Shown one piece after another: positions 1-7,790 of a DNA stretch of 31,828 nucleotides. The notes below the pieces were generated by a model that saw nothing but the letters and a program-made list of their open reading frames with translations, made no database searches and had not been told where the DNA came from. The translations under genes and the position numbers were made by a program. Where the stretch lies: positions 1 to 31,828 of the forward strand of contig NZ_DJFS01000079.1 in NCBI RefSeq assembly GCF_002432125.1, given 5' to 3'. The first letter of the stretch is position 1. Every line of letters starts with the position of its first letter. The stretch is from Brevundimonas sp. UBA5866. Lineage in GTDB: Bacteria > Pseudomonadota > Alphaproteobacteria > Caulobacterales > Caulobacteraceae.

Positions 1-178
1 CGAGCCCATCCGGTATGACAAACGCAGATACAAACGACGCAACCGCATCGAAATCATGTTCGGTCGTCTGAAAGACTGGCGACGCGTTGCCACGCGTTAT
101 GATCGGTGCCCGAACGTCTTCCTCTCCGCCATAGCCCTCGCCGCTACAGTGCTCTTTTGGCTATGAGTCCTGAGCCTA
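1..178 (+). mobile_element. Right end of an IS5-family insertion sequence (truncated by window edge)
   Basis: The transposase C-terminus reaches its stop at 166 and is followed at once by GAGTCCTGAGCCTAG (165–179). This is the layout of IS5-family (IS427-like) ends, where the terminal inverted repeat abuts or overlaps the transposase stop and the target contains CTAG. The other end lies outside the window, so neither the inverted repeat nor a target duplication can be confirmed. The exact end, near 174–178, is an estimate. Confidence 0.6.
2..166 (+). CDS. IS5-family transposase, C-terminal fragment (starts before the window)
   Basis: An open frame from base 2 to the TGA at 164–166 encodes 54 residues with no start codon in the window. 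The arginine-rich RRYKRRNRIEIMFGRLKDWR stretch, with its glutamate, is the usual end of the DDE domain of IS5-family transposases of the split or short type common in Alphaproteobacteria. It is followed by a hydrophobic tail ending VLFWL. The enzyme would cut and paste the element by DDE chemistry; only the last part of the catalytic domain is visible. Nothing shows whether the whole element is intact. It sits about 90 bp from the frame-disrupted HEPN gene, so it marks the edge of an accessory region. Confidence 0.85.
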   Translation, partial: EPIRYDKRRYKRRNRIEIMFGRLKDWRRVATRYDRCPNVFLSAIALAATVLFWL

Positions 179-253
179 GCGCCAAGAACGGGCATTAAGA
201 TCAGGCCCCGCAGGCGGACGTTGGTCTACGCGCGCGGTCAGCGCGTAATCAGC

Positions 254-1078
254 CTAGATTGGCGGTCGAGCGCCGGTTTGGTTTGTAATCAACAGCTCGA
301 TGCGCCAAAGGACCATAGTCTGAAGCAGGATCTTTGAGCAGCGCTCAAGGTAGATTGCGTACCCCATTTCTCTTTCGGCCCCTTGCCCGCCCTTTCCGGC
401 ACGGTACACGACCGAGTTGCTCTTGCGCCTGAAATGCAAACCTCCGTGGTGTGACGCATTACGCAGCTGGCTGTCTGCTTCATCACAAATTGCAGCGAAA
501 GGGCCATTGGCCTCAAACGCTTTGAACCGCCCAGCCTTATCGAGTTTCTGATAATCCGACAGGCTCAGGCTGGCGAGTTGGTCATACGCCCGCCCTGCAA
601 TCAGATTGTTAAGCGCAGTGAGTGTCTCAACATTAGACGCGAACGCCTCGAAGGCGTTGCCATAGAACATCCGCGTCGCGTCGAAATGGGTAGAAGTTGC
701 CACACGATCAGGACCAATCTCGATACCAGCGGTCACCAAATGATGGATTTGGGAAAACTCGCCGAACCCGCCGAAGTAAGATTTGAGGAGATCAAAGTAA
801 CGCTGACCGTGGTCGGCACTTAACGTGTCTCCGAAATAATCTGCAAAGGCCTGAAAACCGGTTGCTTGCGAAGCCTTCTGCACTTCGGTGAAGGCGGCTT
901 CGAAGCGCTCTGCGTAAACAGCGCCCCCGAGGGAACCCGCGAACTGAAACAACCAGTCAGTCAGTCCTTCCGGACGCTCGCTGTAGGTTCCCTTCTCCAT
1001 AAACGCCGCCATGCGACGCTCGGCGAGGACGCTTTTACCGTTCCGGGTCAGCGACCACGTCGCGCGGAGGTCTGCCAT
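254..1078 (-). CDS. HEPN-like C-terminal part of a zinc-ribbon/HEPN protein (probably split by a frameshift)
   Basis: The reading frame encodes 274 residues. Near the C-terminus it has RNASHHGGLHF, with R206-N207 and H211 forming the Rx4H pattern of HEPN nucleases, followed by a helical stretch with YLERC. HEPN domains are metal-independent RNases or nucleotide-modifying partners in many defence and toxin systems, so RNase activity is an inference. The rest is mostly helical with no recognised domain. The ATG at 1076–1078 overlaps the upstream zinc-ribbon frame by 31 bp, and an in-frame TGA lies one codon before it. Adding one A in the GAGGAATGG at that junction would fuse the two frames as ...SEEMADLRATW..., so I think this is the 3' part of one disrupted gene of about 410 residues. 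The alternative is two translationally coupled genes. Confidence 0.6.
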   Translation of the reverse strand: MADLRATWSLTRNGKSVLAERRMAAFMEKGTYSERPEGLTDWLFQFAGSLGGAVYAERFEAAFTEVQKASQATGFQAFADYFGDTLSADHGQRYFDLLKSYFGGFGEFSQIHHLVTAGIEIGPDRVATSTHFDATRMFYGNAFEAFASNVETLTALNNLIAGRAYDQLASLSLSDYQKLDKAGRFKAFEANGPFAAICDEADSQLRNASHHGGLHFRRKSNSVVYRAGKGGQGAEREMGYAIYLERCSKILLQTMVLWRIELLITNQTGARPPI

Positions 1079-1467
1079 TCCTCAGAAAGGCTAACAGCCG
1101 GCCTGCCAGTTTCTGGGAGATCCGCCAGCGTGAGTGGCTGCCCCATACGATCACGACGGGCTAAGAAAGCTTTAATCAGCTTGCTGCCCATTTCAATGCT
1201 GGGAAAAGCAAGCGGGCTGTGAAGCTCGTCCTTCGAGAAAACGAATGACGGATGGAGATTGATGATTGGCGCTCTATCGTCAGCTTTGGCAGCGCGCGCA
1301 TTTGGCCCCCAGACAATTCCTGTTCCGAGCTGCAGCCCTAGCCCCATCTCCTCGCCACAGTTCACACAGGCAAACCTATGACTTTGATCGGGTTCCCTGC
1401 CGATCCCGATGCGCAGGACGTGAACCTGATCGCATTCCTCACACTGGCCGTACTGTCGAATGATCAT
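1048..1467 (-). CDS. Zinc-ribbon N-terminal part of the same protein (or a separate small zinc-ribbon protein)
   Basis: This 139-residue frame begins MIIRQYGQCEECDQVHVLRI. It carries two CxxC knuckles, C9/C12 and C34/C37 (FACVNCGEE), that would bind one zinc ion. The middle is proline- and hydrophobic-rich without a known motif. The last 10 residues (QTSARRGR) are arginine-rich and look like out-of-frame read-through: the downstream HEPN frame continues smoothly if a single base is restored near 1078–1080. I recall HEPN proteins with this N-terminal zinc-ribbon layout as single polypeptides, but cannot check. The gene lies 201 bp downstream of the ABC-3C ATPase, on the same strand, so it may be a cargo gene of the same cassette rather than an obligate component. 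Confidence 0.55.
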   Translation of the reverse strand: MIIRQYGQCEECDQVHVLRIGIGREPDQSHRFACVNCGEEMGLGLQLGTGIVWGPNARAAKADDRAPIINLHPSFVFSKDELHSPLAFPSIEMGSKLIKAFLARRDRMGQPLTLADLPETGRPAVSLSEEWQTSARRGR

Positions 1468-1668
1468 CGGTACCTAATGTCACGCTTGGGCCGCGCACGC
1501 AATTTTAGCGGCTGCAGCCCCGCTCTCACAGGCTTGGTACAAAATACGTGCTCGAGTCGACGCCTCGCTTGCGTCAGGCTAAGAAGTGGAGCGCTGGGCA
1601 AACGCATCGCGGCAGGGCGGCCATGGCCGGGGTCTAGAATGACCCAGGCTGCCCATAATCGCCGTCTC

Positions 1669-3450
1669 TCAGCTCATATCAAAACGGAAGCCGAACAGGC
1701 CACCGGTCTCATCGTCCGTAAGCCTCACCACATTGATCGCGTCTTCCAAAGTGGCATCGACGGCGACTAAGGCCTTCTCGAACTCGTCGCTGTTCAAGGC
1801 GACGATGTATTGACCCCCGATATTGCGGGAGACCTTGTCGCCATAGGCCAAGGCGAGACCCACCTGCCGAGAATCCACACCATCAAATATGTGGCTGTCA
1901 TGGACCACCATGCGGGGCCCCGGTTCGAAGCGTTCGAAAGCGATTTCGAGCAGCGCCATGTCGAAGCAGAACAGCTTCATCATGTCGATCCCGCCCTTGT
2001 TGCCGCCGCCTTGAATATCGATCCGGAATTTCGGTCCGGTGCGCGACGCTTCGACGATCAGGTTGCCCGTTCGGTCGTCGTAGAGGGTGTCGATCGCGCG
2101 GTCCACGAGGACGGTGGCGCGCTTTATACGATCTTCGGCTTCATCGTGATCCTGCTGCAGTGCTAGCTGTAACTCGGCCGCCTCGGCCTTCAGCTGCGTC
2201 TTGTCGTTTTCGAGACTCGCGGCGTGCTGCAGTTTCCCTTTTAGCACCTCGACCCGGCCGACAATCTCGCCGAGGGCCTCGCGCAAGCGGATCAGGTCCT
2301 CGAAGGCCCCCGTCCCGTCTAGAGACCGCAAGATCTTCGTTCGCTCGTCCGAGGCGTCCCGAAGCGTTCGTTCGAGTACGGCGCGATGATTACGCACATC
2401 CTCTATCTGAGCCTCGAGATAACGACGTCGGTTCGACGCAACGGACGCCTGGAAGGCCTTCACTTCCTCGAAGCGACGAAGGGCCACCGCCGGCAGTTCA
2501 ACTTTGGCGGCGGCGTAGAGGCGTTCGACGTCGGTGTAGGCGGGCGGTGCCTCTTCTTGGAGCGATCGCGCCATGTAGTCGACGGCCGCGTCTGCCTCAG
2601 CCAGACTGAACGTCGCGTCGGAGACCTTCTCCTTCAACTCAGCGGCCTTTGCCGCCAGCTCCCGGTAGCTATCGTGGACAAGGAAGGCGTCGATCTGGGC
2701 CCGCAGGCTATCGCGGCGTGCTTCCGCCCGGGCGAGTTCGGGCCGAATTTCGGCTGTTGTCCCAAAGAGAGCACCGAGTTCGCCTTTCTTGATCGCCTTG
2801 GTCAAGGTTTCGATAGCTCGGCGTCGATCCCGCATGTCCTGGAAGGAGCGCGCAATCTCCCAGTCGAGGCCGATAAGGTACGACAAGGCGACTTGCCAAC
2901 TGCCCGGCTTCTGATCCGAGGCGGTCTTTTCAATCACTTCCATGCCGCCGGACGCCCGTCGGCGAGCAAAGTAACCGACAAGGGAGCGGAAGGTCGGAGC
3001 CCATTTGCGTTCGAACGGCGTGTCCTTCCGATCGCGCGGCAGATCGAACCACAGATCGCCAAGCACCGTCCGCCATGTATTCAGATCTACGGAAATTTCG
3101 TCCTCGTCGCTCGCGAAGATGTCTAACCCCAGACCCTTGGCATCGCCGGCGATCAGATGGACCATCTGGTCGCTTGATCCTGACCGCCGAACCGTGACCC
3201 ATAGGTCGCCCAGCAACACCTCCATGAAGAAACTGTGATCGATCAACTCGGGGTGCTTGAACAACGATTTTTTGGGAGCATCGGCACCCAACAGGAAGTG
3301 GATGACCTCCACGAGGCTCGTCTTTCCCGCCGAGTTCCGAGTGTGACGCCCCGTAGACTCTGCAGCGACATCGGCCAGGAGAATGTTCAATCCCTCGCCG
3401 AAGACGATGGTCTTGAACGTGGAAAGCGTGCTGTAGATCGTGCGGATCAT
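1669..3450 (-). CDS. ABC-three-component system ATPase (DUF2326-type, SMC/RecN-like)
   Basis: The protein is 593 residues. It starts MIRTIYSTLSTFKTIVFGEG, followed by a P-loop of the divergent kind typical of this family (TRNSAGKTSLVEVIHFLLGA, roughly residues 39–58). A long central charged region (about 200–430) predicts coiled coils. The C-terminal half has FCFDMALLEIAF, then a Walker-B-like MVVHDSHIFDGVD and a D-loop-like end. This is the split ATPase–coiled-coil–ATPase plan of SMC-like ABC proteins; the C-terminal motifs match DUF2326. In ABC-3C systems such an ATPase is thought to sense invading nucleic acid and license an effector; that role is known only by analogy. Its ATG overlaps the upstream middle component by 4 bp, showing a coupled operon. 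The frame is intact, unlike its neighbours. Confidence 0.85.
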   Translation of the reverse strand: MIRTIYSTLSTFKTIVFGEGLNILLADVAAESTGRHTRNSAGKTSLVEVIHFLLGADAPKKSLFKHPELIDHSFFMEVLLGDLWVTVRRSGSSDQMVHLIAGDAKGLGLDIFASDEDEISVDLNTWRTVLGDLWFDLPRDRKDTPFERKWAPTFRSLVGYFARRRASGGMEVIEKTASDQKPGSWQVALSYLIGLDWEIARSFQDMRDRRRAIETLTKAIKKGELGALFGTTAEIRPELARAEARRDSLRAQIDAFLVHDSYRELAAKAAELKEKVSDATFSLAEADAAVDYMARSLQEEAPPAYTDVERLYAAAKVELPAVALRRFEEVKAFQASVASNRRRYLEAQIEDVRNHRAVLERTLRDASDERTKILRSLDGTGAFEDLIRLREALGEIVGRVEVLKGKLQHAASLENDKTQLKAEAAELQLALQQDHDEAEDRIKRATVLVDRAIDTLYDDRTGNLIVEASRTGPKFRIDIQGGGNKGGIDMMKLFCFDMALLEIAFERFEPGPRMVVHDSHIFDGVDSRQVGLALAYGDKVSRNIGGQYIVALNSDEFEKALVAVDATLEDAINVVRLTDDETGGLFGFRFDMS

Positions 3451-3695
3451 CGCGCCGCCTTTTTGATCACGGTACCGTTGACCTGATCGACAGCGCCTAA
3501 GGCGTAAAGCAGGGACAGAGCCATAACGAACCAGTCGAACGGCAGGGGTGACTCACCGTTCTGGTCTGAGCGCATCGCGCGCACATTGTCCCAGATTTCG
3601 GATACGGTCGCGGCGTCTCCCATGACCGACAGGATCTCACCGCCGACAGACAGGAGCGCCCGGTCTGACTTTAAATACTTGCTGGGTAGGATCAC
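3447..3695 (-). CDS. ABC-three-component system middle component (MC6-like)
   Basis: An 82-residue protein beginning MILPSKYLKSDRALLSVGGE, with the later motif LPFDWFVMALSLLYALGAVD. This pairing of a short PSKYLK/RALLxVG start and a winged-helix-like DWFxxALxLLYxxGA core is what I recognise as the small middle component of ABC-3C systems. It is thought to bridge effector and ATPase. It sits exactly between them: its start overlaps the effector stop by 4 bp and its stop overlaps the ATPase start by 4 bp, so translation is coupled throughout. The frame is intact. Its biochemical activity is unknown. Confidence 0.8.
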   Translation of the reverse strand: MILPSKYLKSDRALLSVGGEILSVMGDAATVSEIWDNVRAMRSDQNGESPLPFDWFVMALSLLYALGAVDQVNGTVIKKAAR

Positions 3696-4786
3696 GCCGC
3701 CGTAGCCTCGACTGGCTCATCCTCAAAGATCGTGCAAATTTCGAAGAAATGTGCCAACAGGCTCCATACAGCCACATCAAGCGCAGCGGTCATCCGTTCA
3801 ACGCCAGCGACGAATCCATAGAGCTGAAACAGGATGTCATCAGGTTCTATGTCCTGTGTCCTCAAGTCCAGATACTTTGCCTTCAATACAGCGGCGATTT
3901 CGGCACCGAGCATGGCGTCCTGGTGGTTGTCGAGCATTTGCCCGACCCTAATCGAATTCTGCATACCGTTGATAATGCGGCCCTGCGAATGGTCGCTAAG
4001 GCCATTGAAGTGAAGTTTGCGATCGGGCACTGCCCGAGGTGGGTCTAAGTCAGCGGCGTCATGTTGAACAGCCATGAGATCGCTCACGACCTTTAGCAGC
4101 ACTTCGGGCTGAATCGCACGGAAGTCTTCATCAGACGCCGCCTGGCCGACAAGATCGTCGATCGCATCGGCATCTAGACCGAAAAGCGCCGCCTCGAACT
4201 GCTCCCTGCCGAAGATATCGATCTTAACTTCGGGGTGAGCAGCTCGCAGCTCGCAGCTCAAGAACTTTCGCCACGATCTGGGCCGGTGGCTGTTCAACGT
4301 AGTTGTGAACGAACTTCCAGCCTTTCAGATCGGGCCAATGGTTCAGTGCCCCATGGAAATCCGAGTCAACCTTGGCCACTGCTGTGCTCAAACCGGACCA
4401 TAACATGCAAATACAGTGAGGGGGTCCACGAGAAGGCCGTCGCACTTGAGATCGCCCCGCGAATAGTCCGTTCCGACGCCTTGGAAGGCGTCACCGTTTA
4501 CGCGAGTCATTAGTTCGGACAGGAACTCCTGGAGCTTCCCCCCTTTGGCACGGCGAAGTTTCAGCTCGAGCGCGGCCTTAATGGCGTTCCGTCGTGATGG
4601 TGAGAAAGACACGTAGCGATTCCGTCGCCGGCCCCTGTTCCCGCCGGTTAATCTAACATCGGTCAATCTGACTCGGAATGCAATCGCAAGCCATTCGCGC
4701 CTTTTGTCGCTCGCGTAGCGGGAGAGCCATGACGAACTGTCTAAAGCGTCTAGGTCACTTGCCTCTGATGGCATCCATGGCATCAA
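3692..4786 (-). pseudogene. ABC-three-component effector: REase-like nuclease domain plus ABC-3C C-terminal domain, disrupted by two frameshifts
   Basis: Three overlapping frames spell one protein. The first (to the TGA at 4388–4390) carries SPSRRNAIKAALELKLRRAK and then GDLKCDGLLVD, ending VFACYGPV. The second reads LSTAVAKVDSDFHGAL and KGWKFVHNYVE up to AKVLELRAA. The third continues HPEVKIDIFGREQFEAALFG and runs to the C-terminal domain ending CTIFEDEP. The GDLKCDG motif with FxxY suggests a PD-(D/E)xK nuclease fold. One missing T in the T-run at 4390–4392 explains the first break. A third copy of a 7-bp repeat at 4239–4259 explains the second; with two copies it reads LELRAAHPEV. The true start may be the GTG at 4610–4612 just before SFSPSRRN rather than the ATG at 4786. 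As read, no full-length product is possible. Confidence 0.75.
4239..4259 (-). repeat. Three exact tandem copies of a 7-bp unit (GAGCTGC on the coding strand) inside the effector gene
   Basis: On the minus strand the sequence is CTT followed by GAGCTGC three times and then TCACCCC. Seven is not a multiple of three, so each gain or loss of a unit changes the frame. Two copies restore LELRAAHPEV, which joins the nuclease and C-terminal parts. This is the layout of a slipped-strand contingency repeat or a fresh tandem duplication. Confidence 0.9.
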
Positions 4787-5279
4787 CCACGAAGTGATTA
4801 ATCATCCTCACCTAGGTAGCAACTGCTCTCACGGTCCCTTTAAAGTGCGTTGCCCACGCTGGCGACCCTGTTATCCACGCCCGACAGCGGACGTCCCCAA
4901 AGTCTGAGAAGAGTCAGAAGCGGACGCTCGTCTCGCTTTTGCCGCTTATCCACAAGCTATTGAAGCCTAGTGTTTTCACACTCTTCACACCTCACAAATC
5001 GCCCAAGCGATTTCGGACTTGCAATACAAATGCAGGCGACGACTGCAACGGCTACATTACTGAATCTGTATCTATCTTGCCGTTAAAACAGCCATTTATG
5101 GCTGCAACACTTTCCGAACCTGTGCAGTCTGCGAAGAAAATACATGTTGGGTTCCGCTGTCTATCACCTGGCACCATTTGAATTCATTTATCCGACCGCT
5201 AAGCGTGACAGGATCATCAGGTCATTTTCCGCCTGACGATCCTGCATTGTGATGCTTCAGGTTCTTCGCCCGTACGGGT
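4787..5279. other. 493-bp stretch without a convincing gene; DnaA-box-like 9-mers and palindromes
   Basis: The only long frame (from 4939 rightward) is low-complexity in character, lacks a ribosome binding site and matches no family I know. The region is more AT-rich than its flanks. It holds TTATCCACG at 4871–4879 and a consensus DnaA box, TTATCCACA, at 4946–4954. A 16-bp palindrome with 7-bp arms, CAGCCAT TT ATGGCTG, lies at 5089–5104. No tRNA, integrase or direct-repeat attachment site was seen. It is the border between the accessory cassette and the transport operon. Confidence 0.5.
5209..5244 (-). terminator. Inverted repeat downstream of the porin gene, possible terminator
   Basis: Arms of 13 bp (CAGGATCATCAGG at 5209–5221 and CCTGACGATCCTG at 5232–5244) pair with one mismatch around a 10-nt loop. 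It lies 36 bp past the stop of the leftward porin gene, where the operon should end. There is no T-tract on either side, so it would be factor-dependent or an mRNA-stabilising hairpin. Confidence 0.45.
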
Positions 5280-6725
5280 CTAGAATGAATATTGGGCGCG
5301 GATGGATAAGGTCATGCCATCGTCCTTGGTCGGATAGCTGTCGGTAAAGTTTTCGACGTCCCAGAAGATGGCGTTGAACATGAGACGCGCCGAGTCCGTC
5401 AGATACCAGTTGGTGCCCAGCGTGCGGTTGCATCCTTTTCCACCCAATGGCGCGTCGGTAAAGTCCACGCACTCCCACCGGGCTAGAAGTTCCAGCGCGC
5501 CCATACCGCCATCTGTAACCGGCTTGAGTATAGATGGCTGGCTCCAGGCGCCGATCCTGCGAGAATAACCGGGCCTGTCGCCGGTGATGAACCATCCGGC
5601 CGAAAGTGTGCCGGCTTTGAACCGCGTCGAAGCTACGTTGTCGCGATAGTCCAGATCACGCTGGCCTGCCTCGGCAAACGCCCAGAAGTTGCGATAGACG
5701 CCCCCCAGTTCCACCCCATACGCCTGTCCCGTATCCGGCAGACCGATCTGGCCAGAAGACACGCGGATATTGGAGTTGAAGCGCCCGCCGATGGCGGTGT
5801 TCTGGTTGATGGTTTTGGGTTTATCCGGGAAGCGCTCCTGAAAGCCCCATGCCCCGAGGTGGACGATCAGGTCATCGGTGGCGATCGGGTTCCAGTGGGC
5901 GCGTTCCATTATCGTCAGCCCGTCCCGCACCTGGAAGCTGTCGTCCATGTCGTCGCCGGTGATCTTGACCGTGGCGTGCCAGTTTTTGCCGAAAGTTTTG
6001 GCCATAGCCCCGACGCCGAAAAATCCGCTTTGGGGTGTCAGGGCATTGGCGATCAGATTGCGTTCCAGAAACGGCGTAGCGTCTGATCCGGTCGAGCCCT
6101 CGATCCCGCGCTCGGACAGTCGTACGCCCAGAGTGAGTTCGGAGGGATTGCCGAAAACCATCTCGCGCCAACCGACATAGGCGCTGGTGATCGAGGTCAG
6201 CTCCGACGCGAAATCAGCCTCGATCTGATAGAACAGCCTGCCCGCGGCCCCTTCCATGCCGATGCGCAACGCGCGAGCACCCGTGGTGGTGATGTTTCGG
6301 TCGCCATAGTCCGAACCGGAGGCGGATGACACATCCGCCAGGATGCGACCGCGTGGCCGGAAGCGGAAATCACCGGCCGAAAATTCCGGTGCGCCCTTGC
6401 CGAAATCGATCTTAAGCGGCTGCTGCCCGGAGGTTTCAGGTGTCTTTACGACGACGTTTTGAACGCCTTGATTGGCGGCTGGCGACGGCGTTCCCGCCAC
6501 AGCAGCGGGGGGCAGTGACTGGGGAGATTGACGTGCAGCGGCCTCCCCTGCTGCGGCTTCATATAGGGCGTCGGCCTTGGCCTGGCTGACGACGCCCTCC
6601 TCTACCAACAGCTTCAACAGGTCTTGGACCGTCGGCCCCTGCTGTGCAGCAGAGGCCTGGGCCAGAGCGGGAGAAGCAGCGAAAAGGCACAGTACAGTTG
6701 AACTCAACAATGCTACGCGACGCAT
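5280..6725 (-). CDS. Phosphate-selective porin (OprO/OprP family), outer membrane
   Basis: A 481-residue protein with a signal peptide (MRRVALLSSTVLCLFAASPALAQA). Next comes a QDLLKLLVEEGVVSQAKADAL segment of the kind that precedes the barrel in this family, a proline/alanine-rich linker, then a long beta-barrel region (RFRPRGRILADVSS onward) ending RAQYSF with the C-terminal phenylalanine typical of outer membrane proteins. Barrel features such as RALRIGMEGAAGRLFYQIEA match the phosphate-selective porin O/P family. I chose the ATG at 6723–6725 because GGAG lies 6 nt upstream; a GTG four codons earlier is less likely. It is the last gene of the leftward transport operon, starting 18 bp after the ATPase stop, and probably lets the operon's substrate cross the outer membrane. 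Anion selectivity is inferred from the family. Confidence 0.85.
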   Translation of the reverse strand: MRRVALLSSTVLCLFAASPALAQASAAQQGPTVQDLLKLLVEEGVVSQAKADALYEAAAGEAAARQSPQSLPPAAVAGTPSPAANQGVQNVVVKTPETSGQQPLKIDFGKGAPEFSAGDFRFRPRGRILADVSSASGSDYGDRNITTTGARALRIGMEGAAGRLFYQIEADFASELTSITSAYVGWREMVFGNPSELTLGVRLSERGIEGSTGSDATPFLERNLIANALTPQSGFFGVGAMAKTFGKNWHATVKITGDDMDDSFQVRDGLTIMERAHWNPIATDDLIVHLGAWGFQERFPDKPKTINQNTAIGGRFNSNIRVSSGQIGLPDTGQAYGVELGGVYRNFWAFAEAGQRDLDYRDNVASTRFKAGTLSAGWFITGDRPGYSRRIGAWSQPSILKPVTDGGMGALELLARWECVDFTDAPLGGKGCNRTLGTNWYLTDSARLMFNAIFWDVENFTDSYPTKDDGMTLSIRAQYSF

Positions 6726-6743
6726 TACGCTCTCCACTAGAAC

Positions 6744-7790
6744 TCAGAACACCCAGAGCGAGGTTTGAGGCAGGCTGATGCGGTGATTTCCGGGGTCGAG
6801 CGTGTGGGTCGATACGGCGCGCACAGAGCGTCCATTCAGATTGAACACATGCTCCCAGCGACCGCCCAAATAGGCCGAGAAGTCCAGATGGGCTTCGACG
6901 CCTTCGGGTTGGTCGATACCGACATCTTCGATGCGGATGATGGAGGTCGCGTCATCGCCCACCTGACGGTTGCCGCGGTTGATGCCCCACACCGTCTCGC
7001 CATCGATGTCGAGACGGGCAAACTTGCCGTTCACCTCGGCCACCTTGGCGTTGATGGTGTTGTTCACGCCCATGAAATCGGCGGCAAACAGGGTCTTTGG
7101 ATTGGTATAGAGCTGCTCTGGAGAGCCTTCCTGTACCAACAGGCCTTCGTTCATCAGCATGACACGGTCGGCAATGGCCATTGCCTCGACCTGATCATGG
7201 GTGACGAATATGGCCGCGAGGCCGGACTTCTTGATCAACTGGCGGATCCAGACGCGGGCCTCTTCGCGCAGTTTGGCATCGAGGTTCGACAGTGGCTCGT
7301 CCAACAGGATCAGTGGCGGGCGATACGCCAGCGCGCGGGCCAGCGCTACACGCTGTTGCTGGCCGCCGGAAAGCTCCGACGGGAAACGGTGGCCGTATTG
7401 GGCCAGTCCGACACCCTCCAGCACCTCTTCAGCGCTGGCCTTGATGTCGGCCTTGTTCTTGCCGCGCACCTTCAGGCCATAGGCGACGTTGTCCATCACC
7501 GTCTTGTGCGGCCACAGGGCATAGGACTGGAACACCAGACCCAGATCGCGCTTTTCGGGCGCGATATTGGTCTTGCTGGCGCTGTCGAACACCGTCTTGT
7601 CGCCGATGGTTATGGAGCCCCCGGTCGGAATTTCCAGACCGGCGATCGCCCGCAACAGGGTGGATTTACCGCAGCCCGACCGACCCAGCAGGGCGATGAT
7701 TTCACCGTCCTGAACGTCAATGGAGACGCCCTTGAGGACCTGGGTCTTGCCGTACTGAACGTGCAGGTTGTTGACGTTGAGCTTAGCCAT
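6744..7790 (-). CDS. ABC transporter ATP-binding protein (FbpC/AfuC/PotA-like)
   Basis: A 348-residue nucleotide-binding subunit. Visible motifs are Walker A GRSGCGKST (36–44), the Q-loop at VFQSYALWPHKTV, signature LSGGQQQ (from 140), Walker B LILLDEP (to 166) and the switch histidine in VTHDQ (H198). A C-terminal extension of about 110 residues resembles the TOBE domain of the ferric/spermidine/phosphonate class. It would sit on the cytoplasmic face of the membrane and power the permease encoded next to it. Its start overlaps the permease stop by 8 bp. The family label usually reads Fe(3+) transport, but the porin partner and Pho-box-like site make a phosphorylated organic substrate at least as likely. 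Confidence 0.9.
   Translation of the reverse strand: MAKLNVNNLHVQYGKTQVLKGVSIDVQDGEIIALLGRSGCGKSTLLRAIAGLEIPTGGSITIGDKTVFDSASKTNIAPEKRDLGLVFQSYALWPHKTVMDNVAYGLKVRGKNKADIKASAEEVLEGVGLAQYGHRFPSELSGGQQQRVALARALAYRPPLILLDEPLSNLDAKLREEARVWIRQLIKKSGLAAIFVTHDQVEAMAIADRVMLMNEGLLVQEGSPEQLYTNPKTLFAADFMGVNNTINAKVAEVNGKFARLDIDGETVWGINRGNRQVGDDATSIIRIEDVGIDQPEGVEAHLDFSAYLGGRWEHVFNLNGRSVRAVSTHTLDPGNHRISLPQTSLWVF

Noticed and set aside
4380..4400. Programmed −1 frameshifting at the effector TGA
   Set aside because: The sequence CCGGTTTGA is not a canonical X XXY YYZ slippery heptamer and no downstream pseudoknot is apparent; a second frameshift further on would also be needed.
4939..5181. Possible 80-residue small protein in the gene-free border
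   Set aside because: No ribosome binding site, no recognisable motif, and the region has a non-coding look with palindromes and DnaA-like boxes.
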